From Bradysia coprophila (Eukaryota > Arthropoda > Insecta > Diptera > Sciaridae): a DNA stretch of 64,000 bases. The DNA lies in assembly GCF_014529535.1 (NCBI RefSeq), contig NW_023503372.1:2579772-2643771 (forward strand), written 5' to 3'. The translations under genes and the position numbers were made by a program. The notes beneath the pieces are model-generated. The model was not told where the DNA came from. It made no database searches and saw only the letters and a list, made by a program, of their open reading frames with translations. How positions within the stretch are numbered: position 1 is the first letter of the stretch; each line of letters opens with the position of its first letter. Of the stretch, positions 28,708-40,100 are shown one piece after another.

Positions 28708-29330
28708 TGTTCTAAGTTTTCGAAGAATTTCTATGCCGCAAGAATGATTCTTGAATAATTATCGACGGCGAAACTACGCAAGCAAACTCTATTCCACCTG
28801 CTTCCATATTGGCGTCTATTGGCGCATCTATTAACGCACTGTTTCCATCTAATGGAACATTTTTTTCCTTCTATTGGCGCACTATTTCCTTCTATTGGTC
28901 ACCAATAGTCACTAGCAACTGTCCCAGTATTTGCTCGCGTAGTTTTCTCCTCGTACATTATGTATCTTTCTATGATGGACAGTGTAGCGCTTGTTGAGTG
29001 ACATTTATTGGCGATAATTAATCACACAGTAAGCAATTTCCATCAATTCGTAAATTTCGTTTAGGATGATGTCCGCTGATGGTGATTTCCTCAAGTGGCA
29101 TTAGACTGTTAAATTAGTATACAAATCTGAAACGTATAGTCTCCTTAATTTGTGTTAAAATATTCTACTTCTTCAATCAAGTTAGCTGGAGCGAGTGTTA
29201 AACTCCGAAAAGTATGATGAACAATCTCTTTGACGACAATTCTCTGTGCTATTGCTTTTGCTTCACCTAATCTCGCTTATGGTCTCGCTTCGCTTAAATG
29301 TTACTTATGATTACTTAAATTCTAACTCAC

Positions 29331-29490
29331 GGCAAGCATATCACCAATCCGATCGTTACTTCTCTTGATCAAAGTAGAGTCTAGTGTTTGATACAAAATC
29401 TTGCACTTTATTAGTTTAAACATACATTCAGCTATATAGTATGACATTACCTGATCTTATATCTTATCTTTTTGTCATTGAGCAATGACA
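29331..29490 (+). repeat. TTACTTC-family interspersed repeat, diverged
   Basis: GGCAAGCATATCACCAATC, then CGTTACTTCTCTTGATCAAAG, AAATCTTGCACTTTATTAG and an ATATAGTATGACATTACCTG body ending TTTTTGTCATTGAGCAATGA. Both internal blocks are present but mutated. Confidence 0.55.
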
Positions 29491-29831
29491 GCATGCTGTC
29501 GATGACAAATGATATGAAATTAAATTTACTGCAGAAACATACATTTACAGCCGAAATATTAAATTTACTGCCGCGAATTTTTTTTTTGCTGCCAAAGATT
29601 TGAAATTTACATCCAAAATTTCAATTTATGCAGTAACTAAGACTTAGATGCAGGACTGTGATCTTATAATTACACTTCCAAAACATCAAAAATTGAAAAT
29701 TCAACAGGAGGAAACCGAGTTTCATTGTCTAAAAACTCCTAAAATAATCATAAAGTTAACCACAACTCCGTCTCCATACTTCCATCTAACACTCAACGAA
29801 GAGATACTCAACATTTTTGATTCTACCACGA

Positions 29832-29940
29832 CAGAGTAAAGTTAACCAGGCAGGAGCGCTGATTTGATTTCATACAGTGTGTTAGGTCCCTTATTTGACA
29901 TTTCGAAAATGAACCGCTCCTGCCTGGTTTATTTTACTCT
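29832..29940 (-). mobile_element. Hairpin MITE (AACCAGGCAGGAGCG ends), copy 1
   Basis: Arms GTTAACCAGGCAGGAGCG (left) and its complement with short extensions AGAGTAAA (right) enclose about 56 bases. The same element, inverted and about 90% identical by eye, sits at 50239-50369, so this is a mobile family and not a chance palindrome. Confidence 0.75.
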
Positions 29941-30464
29941 TTAGTGGATTCTACGTTAGTGTAAAATGGAATCACCAATTAACCTGTTACACAGGTGCAT
30001 TACTCAGAGCATAAAAATAGAAAAATTCGGATGTACTGCGTCTATAAATATAGATTGCTTGTTTTCATTGTGTGAGGTAAAACCTTACTCTAAGGTCCTT
30101 CAACTGATCATACCTAGACAGGAAATTACGATTAGAATTACATAAAATTTGTTGTCCTGACATGGAATACGTAAAATCTGATCATGTCAGTTTATCCCTA
30201 CTAAATAGGTGGACAAATTAGTGCAAAAAATAAAAAAATTAATGTTCCTACTAAAATGATTTTTAAGATTTTTCTTTCAACACTCACATGTCTATGTAAA
30301 ATTGTACAACATACAATACAAGCAATCCTAAGCGGTAGCTCTTATCACTGAAGCCTCTAAATTTGCCACTGATTAATTCATTGTTCATTGTCTAGGAGCA
30401 GTGCTGTGCTTTTTGCAAATTGCGAGCGTATAATCACAAGAAAATATCACATCGTGTATGATTC

Positions 30465-30556
30465 CGAATCTTTTACTTCATTAGTTTAACCATTTATTTT
30501 GCCATATAAGAGAATTCTATAGCTCACTGCTCATTTGTCATGTCGTTGTCGATGGT
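30465..30556 (+). repeat. TTACTTC-family interspersed repeat, 3' half
   Basis: GAATCTTTTACTTCATTAG, GTTTAACCATTTATTTTGCC and a tail CATTTGTCATGTCGTTGTCG. The terminal GATAACAG is lost. Confidence 0.55.
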
Positions 30557-31187
30557 CTTAAATGGTTCATTTACTAATTTAAGGAAAAAGAAATATTTCC
30601 TCGGGGTATATAGCGAAGACGCAGTTGATGCTGAAGAGATAAAGAGAATAGAAACAACTTTTGGGTTTAATTTATGGTTATTTATTTATTGCATGTTATC
30701 GTTTTGATTAAATTGGAGTATTTTACACACACACGGAACACGCACTAAATTTTTTTGTTTTTTTGAATTATAAATTATAAATTTCCAGCAGCTGGTTGTG
30801 AATTGAATATGAGAGTTTTTTATGAATAAAAATAGAATTGGATAGCTGGATGTATATACAAAACAAAATTTAAAAAAAAATGGAATTAAATTATGCAAAC
30901 AAACGACAAATTAAATTAAATTCTACAAATCCATGTAATAATTATAAGTTCGACTTCCTCGTATTTGGATATAAAAAGACAGCGGAAGAAAAAAAAATAT
31001 CAAAAAAGAAAAATTGTTAACCTTTTACAAACGGCTGCCAGCATATGAAATCTGTTACTCCTTTCAGTTTAAAATTTCTACCACTTTTTCCCTACAACAC
31101 TAGACCCCCATTTATATTTTTTACCATCGATGTCTCAGATAAAACTGATAGATCAGCCGTTTGTAAGCATTGCGATGTGTCCCCCAT

Positions 31188-34100
31188 TCAATTAATTCTA
31201 ATCGTTCTTTGTTTATTCATATTTGTGAGCATAAGCGATATGTACGACGTTAACAGATCGTCCATTTTGTAGCCGAGCGATGTTTCACAGAGTAGCTTCG
31301 ACCCACGCACCAAATTGCCAATAGTCATGTGGAAGTACGTATTGCCGGACGACCAATTCGATATTCGAGTAAATGGATGTGTCACCAGTATTTCCTATAA
31401 AAAATGTTTGGAAATTTCGGTTAAGCTTAGTGTGCACGATCCATGGCACTAGTGGAATGGAGAACAAAAAATGCTACCAAATGTGAGCTTCCTGGTCAAA
31501 GTGCCTCTCGCTACTGTATTTAGTATACCTCGTCTTCGACAAACGTTTTCTTGATTTTTCCGAATTTTCTTCAATTTTTTCTGTTTTCATTAATTTTCTC
31601 GAAATCATTCAAATTTTCCTGTGTTTCTCGATTTTCCAAGATTTTCTCGATTTTTTACATTTTCTACCATTCTAAATTTTCCCGATTTTCTCGAATTTAT
31701 TTTAAAATTTCTTGATTTTCTAGAGTTTTGTTAATTCTTCCCGATTTTCTTGAAAAGAATTTCTCAAGAGTAGGCAGTGTAGCAGAGTCTGTCTGACCAT
31801 AATAGCTCGGAAAAGAGGAGACCCAATTTTCCTTGAGTGATTCAACAAAGGCGAATAGTTGAAGCTTAGAATGGCGTTGAGAGCAACGTCCATAACTATA
31901 TCTTTCGTCTAAAAACTTACCTTCGTTTGAGGATGAATTAGACTGACACCGTGTTTGTTGATTGCGATGAGTAGCATTTCGGGATAGTTCGGCTCAGTGG
32001 TTTGTTTTACTTCGAAGAATGCCGAACCGAATGTTGGCCATCTGTAGGTAACATTTCGGAATTAGTTTTTTCTTGCAGTGTCGGGAGCAGATCAAAGAAA
32101 TTTGTTTTTTCAAACCGGAACTCACCTGTACACAATCTTTAAGAATGTGACCTTTGCATCATCGGCACTCATACCAGCATCTTGATTGTACGCAGCTACA
32201 ATAGACCGCTTCCACTCGCTGGTACTCTGCATTTTTGTAAGATCCGATGGAATAAGCTCGCGCAACATTTGACTAAAAATTGAACCATTAGCATCTTCTT
32301 AACATCCAATCACTCAAACAGACACCCAATCATCAAAAAGCGAACTTACGGTATTGCTCCTAATTCTTGTTTGCTCTCTCCAAACCTAACCCGATAGACC
32401 AAAGCAGCCAATTTTGAAGCTTCTTCCTTGGAACACTTGTGATAGCCCCTCAGCAGTTTCGGCAACTCTTGATGATAATGGAAAATCAGATCGGCATTCC
32501 GGTCTTTGCCGGGTACCGTATTGGTCCACAACTTTTTCATGAAGAATACTTGGTATGTGAACTGTGGGTTCGTTCCGTCCCTTGTAGGCCGAGCTTTTTT
32601 AATCCAATCGGTCAAATGGCGTACGAAATCGAAGAAGAAATCTCCTTCCGGCTATATGAAGGAAAATGAAATCAGACAAATTGATTGGATCGACGAAAGT
32701 TTCGTGTACCTACCACGGAAATGACTTTGTCCGCAATTTTTACAAACAGACTGAATCCTTCGCTCGAACGCAAGTTCAAGCGTTGGGATATGTTTTGGCA
32801 GAAATCCTTGGCTCTAGTAGAGGAATCAACTTCGAAAGCTTCGTCCGTATCATCAGGGAAATAGACTTTGTGGAATATTTGCGTCGTTTTGTGCTGAATG
32901 GCTTCCACTTCCACTTGATGCGGTGGATATTTTCGTTGACCATTGCGTAAAGTTTTCTGCAGACGATGCAGTGAATCTTGGGAAATGGGATGCCGACGAC
33001 TGCGTAAAAACATGAGCAACTCTTTCAACAGACTTTGACTGCAAGCAAACAATCCGGTGGCTAACCACATCAATTCCCATCCACGTTCTTCAGACATACG
33101 ATTCCGATTGTCGGTCAGTTGTTTGATTAACTGACAATAAAGTTCATCTCGCAGAATTTCATGCTTCAACGGCCCATCGAATATGTGATCGGTGATCTCA
33201 TTACCGATTCTTGGTCGTTTCGACGGTAGATCGCCCATGTATTTGAGGATTGCCGTGAAAGCAAAGCACGCTTCCTCGGACAATTCTTCCTTAGCTATGA
33301 GCTTTTTCAGCAATGGTTGCTTCAGAGGCTCCCGTGAATATCTCCACAAATCTTCATATCCTCGTTTCGAGCTCAACGTCAACGCTTTCGACATGGTTCT
33401 CTTTGGTGGAGGTCGGAAATGATCCAGGGCATATTCGGCTAAATTGTATGGACGATCGCGCGGTTCCGTTACACCATTTGATACGGTACTCAATCGTCGA
33501 CCGTGATGGGCTCCCTCGATGCTGAACAAAGCCAGTATGTCCTCCGGAGGTTTGCTCAACGTTGGCAACACATAAACTGTTTCTGCCGGAAAGTCGCCTC
33601 TTTCCTCCGATCGATCACTACGGCCTATGCACCAACCGTTATTCAAAACTGTTTCGCCGGTACTATCCTCTTCCAGTATAAGTAAATCTCCCTTTGAGAA
33701 CGACAGAAAGCTTGTACCCTCGCCGGGAGCTTTGTAGTCTTGAACGGCGATTACGTATTTGGATCTAAAGGAGGGAGAATTGTTTAGTATTTCCCTGGAG
33801 AAACGTTCAAAATGTAAGATTCAACCTCTTCTTCAGTCCTTCCAAGAAATAAACAACTAAGTCGCGAATGTCTTCAGCATTTGGACTTTGAAATGTAAAT
33901 TCTTCTGCTCGCACTGTCGACAAACTGAATGTCTGGGTGAAGACTTTGTTCGTTTTTTGGCTTGACACGGATGTGATTTCTGGAATTGAATTTTTAAAGA
34001 AGAATTCTATCGACTGTTTCAGTGGCACGACCTACCTGGAAAAGACAATTCCAGCAAAACTTGTTCTTGATCATCAACTACATAGACCCCAGTCCAATTG

Positions 34101-37100
34101 ACTGCTATGATGACATCATTTTTCGGTAAATTCGGCCCAGAGTTTCTATTCGTTTCAAAAGGAATTTTGGTCATTTGTTCACTTCCAACACAATCGTTCT
34201 ATGGAATTACCTGTAAGCTTCATAGAATCTCGAAAACAGCAATGGCCATTTGTATTTGGCATAGCTAACAATGTCCTCCTTCACTTTCAACGACGGTATC
34301 TTTTCCTTGAGATAGTAGCTCTTCTTGTACGCTTGTAAGACTAGTGCCGCCCATCTGTCCATCGCTTTATCGATCCCAGTGAGACAATAATCTGGGATGA
34401 AATTCGGCAGCAATGTGAACAGTCGCTCCATAGCCATGTCTGTTCCGTATTCAATAAAATATTGCTGAGCAGCTATCATCGCTAAGTCCTCTTCTTTGTC
34501 GCATCTAAACGTTTAGCGTTGCTTACAATCTCTTCCAACAAGCACTTCAACCAAACAACTCACCGATATTCACCGAACTTAACACCCCTGACTACTTGCT
34601 GATAGATCAAATTTGTTGCCACCTGATCCTCGGTCGGTTCGTGCCACGGAGCAAAGATCTCCTTCCGGAAGAACAGTCTCCACGGTGCATTTCGTTCTTG
34701 TGCACCCTGTTCCTTGGCATATTGTTCGCATTGTGAAATAGCATCCATGACATGATCACCACCACTGCCCAGCGACGATACTTTGTCGAACAATGCAATG
34801 TACAACGAAAAACCGAACTGATCTTTAAGCGTAATTTTATCCGACAATTGATTGCATAACTCGCGGGCCGTGGTTGCCGAGTCGGCCAGTAACGTTTTGG
34901 TGTTACCGTCCATAAATGTTATTGGAAGCATAATTGGTTTCTTTGACTTAGTTGCTTGCAGTTCTAACCAAGACGGCGGTTGATTGCGCGTTCCGTTGTT
35001 GAAGGTCCGCTTCAATCGATCCTCACAATATGGAGCATATCCTAAAGGACAAAATTGTCATGATCAAAATGTGGTTCAATTTAGTGTAAGTTCAACTCGT
35101 ACCAGGTGGTCCCTCTCTTATAAAAGCCCGAATGTAATTGACGAATTTCTCTGACGGTGCGAAGCATCCAACACACAACGACAACAGAATCCATCCTCTG
35201 GCACTAAAAGTTGGAAGAGGCCGTTAATCATTTCCTTCAATTTCGTAGTATTTCTCTGGACTTACTGTGACGACTTTGACGGATTATTGGTCAATTGCTT
35301 ACAAATCTGACAATAAATTTCGTCTCTCAGTTCAGCACGTAAAATGCCATGACCAATGATGAAATGAAGTTTTTCCAGGTTTGAGGTGGGACGCGATTCC
35401 AACCACGACTGATAGCTATCGGCTGTATACTCTTCGTCTTGAAGTTTGCGACGTACATCCTCACCCAGCTTATTCTTCCGCTTCAATGTCAACGAAACTA
35501 ATTTGTGACGAATGGAACGTGGTTTCTGCTTTAAAAACGCTTCGGGATCCAGTCCCATCATTTGAGCTTCTTGGAATTCCTTAAATTTGTGAAATGGTTA
35601 GCACACTAAAATTTCGGTCGCTTTCTAGCCAGCTCCGGTAACTTACCTTGCTTCGGATGAAATTTCGTCCAAGTGTGGCTGTTACTTTGGACATAACTGA
35701 TGTGTTATCTCGATCCATTGTATGATATCGAGGCTCCGGCAGATCACCGGTGAATCTCAATATTGTTATCCATAAGGCTTGAGCGGCCAGCTGATCACCT
35801 TGTGTGTGCTATAAGTTATTTCATTGTTAGAATTTCCGTCTCAATGCTTCCTCCCTCGAATTTCATCTCAATTTTATGCACTTACCAATGGCAACAATGG
35901 ATGCTTGAGCGGTTTCCTGGAGTACTGATGGGTAACATTGCCTTGGAAGTATGTCGCTGCAAACTTTTGGAACTTGAATTCCGACAAATCTTCTTCATCC
36001 TCAGACACCATCTGCATCGGCGTTATTTCCTTAAAGAATAGAACTCGGTGAAAATTCAGTCCCCATCGCTCACTGCATTTTCATTCTTACCTCATTTTGA
36101 TCCGAATTTACTGGTAAATCATTGAAAACTGATGTCTCCCGACCGCCGTGTGGTGTTGGAGTTTCACTGCTAGAGTCCGGAAGAAAATCGAACATTGCCT
36201 CAACCAGCTTGCTATCGTCAACTGGTTCATCCTGCTTCCTAGCTGCTTCGCTAATCATTGTCTTTTTGACTTCAACCTTTCGTCGCTCTTCCATTTCATG
36301 TTCGTAATCTCTTCGCTCGATCTCATTCAAACGATCCAAGTAATGTTGTTCGGCAATTTCCGCAGCTCTTTTGTTTCCTTGATGCTTGAGTTCTTGTTCT
36401 TCCAATCTCCTCAGTCTCAGTACTTCGTTATATTTACGATAATCTTCCCTCAGCTTCTTATAGCGTTTCATCGCAATCATACCTCGCACGTGCGACTGGA
36501 TTTTGATGATTGCCCACATCTTGTGACCATACTCTCTTCGAACTAAATATCCACGAGCGTGTGCCTGCAAGCCAACGATATGACCGCGTAAATGACGGAA
36601 CCGATGACTCAGAACTCTCGATCTAATGAGTGCCTGCAATCGCATGTATCCAACTCTCATCTTTTTGTACCGCTGACGTTGAGCATATCCTCTCCAGTAC
36701 TTTTGAATCGTAATTGCGGCAGCTTTCATTCTCAAGAAACGTCTGCGATATACCCATCCTCTGATGGATCTCTGCAGAATCAAAATTTTCCTTGTTAAAA
36801 CTCTGTCTCGCTCTTGTTCCAAGAACAAGTCGTGAGCGTCTTTCAGGAACACTTTGGTGTGTCCTAGTTGATAGTCTGACTTTCCCAGCACAGCAGCACA
36901 AATTCGAGCCGTTGCCATGTGACAATCGGTTTTATGAGCCGGTGGAACACCATTAATCAAAAATCGATATCGCTCTACGAACTCTCTGAACCCATGACGT
37001 ATTGGGTAGCCGGCACGACGAATTCGAATAGTTTCCATCATTCCGGAATATCTCAACTGTCTGCAACAGAGTCCTCGATCAAACAGCATCGGTTTCTTCA

Positions 37101-40100
37101 GTTCATTCGGTTTGATGCATCTGATGAAGAATGGCTGACAACTGCTCAACGTCTTCATCAGGGAGTCTAAACTCTTTTTAAACTGGGTGGACAGAGTTGG
37201 TGTCCTTTTCCTTGTCTCGGCTCCCATTTCGATATCGTCGACGAATATCGCTTGCAGGAACCGATTATTCGATGAACTGATCAACTGCAACAGATCACCG
37301 CTGAACGAGTCTCGATTCTTCTCCAAGAATCCTCGAGTATCATAAAAGACTACACCAGCGAAATGATTTAGTCCGAAGCTGGTGTTTATATCAGACTTGG
37401 GTTTTAAATAATTCTTATGAGAACCGTGAGTTTTGTGCAGTTTGGCCAACATTGTCTGATCGGTGCCCTTCGGAAATTTCGATTCTTCGTCAATCAGTGC
37501 CATGATGTTCAATTGTTTTATCGCTATCAGATCTAAGGCATCTTGATTGTCCACAAATTCAATGTGCTGCCAATTGATACCCTCATGGTTGTACTCCTCC
37601 TGTTCCAACTTAAAGATGTGCTGCACAAAGAATTGCTGAAGATTTTCGTTGGCAAAATTGATGCAGAACTGCTCGAAGCTGTTATGATCGAAATTTTCGA
37701 AACCGAAAATATCCAAAACGCCGATAGCATTCCGTGCCGATGCTCTCGGCTTATAAATTGCACTGTTGATCTTCTTCACAATGAGAATGAAGAGACGACC
37801 GTAAATCCCCTTGACAAACGCATCCCTCACATCAACCGATTGATCTCGAGATAGAGTCGAAATAACCGTCTCACCGTGAGCGAATAGAGTTTTTCGAGTT
37901 AATGCATCGATGAGCGGTTGAACGGGTACACCCAGCAACGCACCAACCCTTTCCACATTCGTATGTTCTGGTATTTCTGTTGCGTCCAAATTATCGACAA
38001 CCGTTGCCTTGTATTTGATGTTACCGCAGTGCAACAGCGCTGCTAGCAGTTTAAGAATTTCCCAAATTTCTTGGTCAGAAAATAGAAGAACTTTCATTGC
38101 CGATCGGATATCGGCAAATTCTGCCGTATCATCGCGACCCTCACATGTTATGCAATCGCCGCCAGTTAAATATCTGTAGAATAAACACCGGATTAACGTT
38201 TAAATCTTTACTGACTATTTCGACTTGGTCCATACTTGTAATCGGATGCGTTTCCCAGCTCAAGTTTGCGCTTCTCATCGTTTGACAAACCCGCCAACAA
38301 GCAGTAGAAGATGTGATAATTTCGTTCATTTGGATTTTGTGATACAATTCGAGATTTCTCTAATAAATATTGTTCTATTTTAGCACCTTCAATCACACCA
38401 TTACCGCTGAAGTGAATATCAATGTATTTGCCAAATCTGACGACAAACAAAGATTGATTGAATAAGAGGTCAATGAACTCGTCGTTCGTTGGTTGATCCA
38501 ACTCACCTTGAACTGTTGTCATTTCTGACAGTCTTTGCATTTCCGAATGCCTCCAATATGGGATTGGCTTCGAGTATTTGTTGTTCGATCCATGAATGTT
38601 TACCGCTTATGGCGGCCAAATACTGTAATATTAATTTGGTACTTTCCGTCTTACCAGCACCCGACTCTCCGCTAATAACGATGCATTGATCTTGACGGTA
38701 GCGTTTCATATGCGCGTACGCATTGTCACCAATAGCTGTGATTGAGGATTTTTTTATGAGAAAACTGTGGTAAGAAAACTGACTACATTCATCGCATCCG
38801 AACCGATAACTGCCCCGGCTCAATATTTAAATCAATTCTCATCAGATGATTGAACTTACCGAAGATATGCGGCGGCAATTCACCAATTTTCCGTTCTTTG
38901 TAAAGTTTTATTTGTTCTGCGGTGTAGATGGGAAGAATTTGATACGGATTTACAGCAACTAATATCGAACCGGTATACGTCTGTGATTGGAACATTGAAG
39001 AATTAAATTTCTGACCAACTTGCCAACAGTACAAGCTCAACCATCTGACTTACGTATATCAAATTGTCTATGTAACGAATCAATAGATTCCGTAAAATTC
39101 CAGCTTCATGAAGATCACCTAATGATATCATATCCTCGACGCCTTGCACCGACGATGCGTGCATCGCCTTTATCCGTCGTTCTGGCGCCAGCCATTGTTC
39201 TTCGCTATCGTCGTCCCTTACTTGAATACGTCTACCTTCAGCTGATATTACACGAGCGCCAATGGCTACATCGAATTCTTTTCCTGTGGCAGGTTCAATC
39301 CAGATGTAGTCACCCTGAAAATCGATTTTTTGTTTTAAAACAAGAGCTTTGGGAGATGCTTGGAGTAAGAAATATTCGATTTCCACTGTATCGTGACAGA
39401 CAAAGTGAAGACAACAGAGAATTTTCCTATAATGATTATAGATGTTTGACTTGCCTAGCCCCCAAACTATATACTAGATTATTAATACTTAAGTTTTTTA
39501 ACAAGTCGCAGAACATTTAGTAGTATATGAACGATAATATATCATCAAAACGAATCTACTGCTTCTTTTCATTGGAGTATGTTCAAATTCTTGAAATCTT
39601 TTACTTCATTCGTTTCAACATTAGTTCCATGTTATGTAAGGACATAAAAATGAAAGTTCTCATCACTTTTCTTGTCACTTCTGTCGATAACAGCTGGCAT
39701 AGTCGTCCTGTAAGTTCAAGCTTGGGAGTTTTTTATTTATTTTCTCTGAAAAAGCAATAAAACCCAACCAACGTATAATTATCAAGCAACAAATCCATAA
39801 ATAGAAATTGCTGATGATGATGTTAAAATGAAATAGTCTTTGATTTTGATGAAACCACAGTTCATGATTCAGAGAGCAATCATAGAATTGGAAAATGTTT
39901 ACGATTTCGTCAGAACAACAAATTGATCATGATCTTCGTGAGATTGAAATAAATTTCAAATAATCGTTGGCTCTGCAATTTCGAAGACACTATCTATCAA
40001 TGAATAATGAAACATCTTCATCTACACTTACACGTTCATCTTGGTAGTAATGTGATTGAGTTTTGGTTGAGTAAGTAAATTTAATGTTTTTAACCTTTAA

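Larger units (their letters stand above)
28635..31187. other. Intergenic between sterol desaturase and crinkled 3' ends
   Basis: The two genes converge here. A short degenerate TATTGGCGCA repeat lies at about 28808-28900. There are TTACTTC-family copies (29331-29490, 30465-30556, plus) and a hairpin element at 29832-29940. The crinkled 3' UTR must start at 31187 going left; TTTATT words near 30680 (AATAAA on the minus strand) are a possible but distant end signal. Confidence 0.4.
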
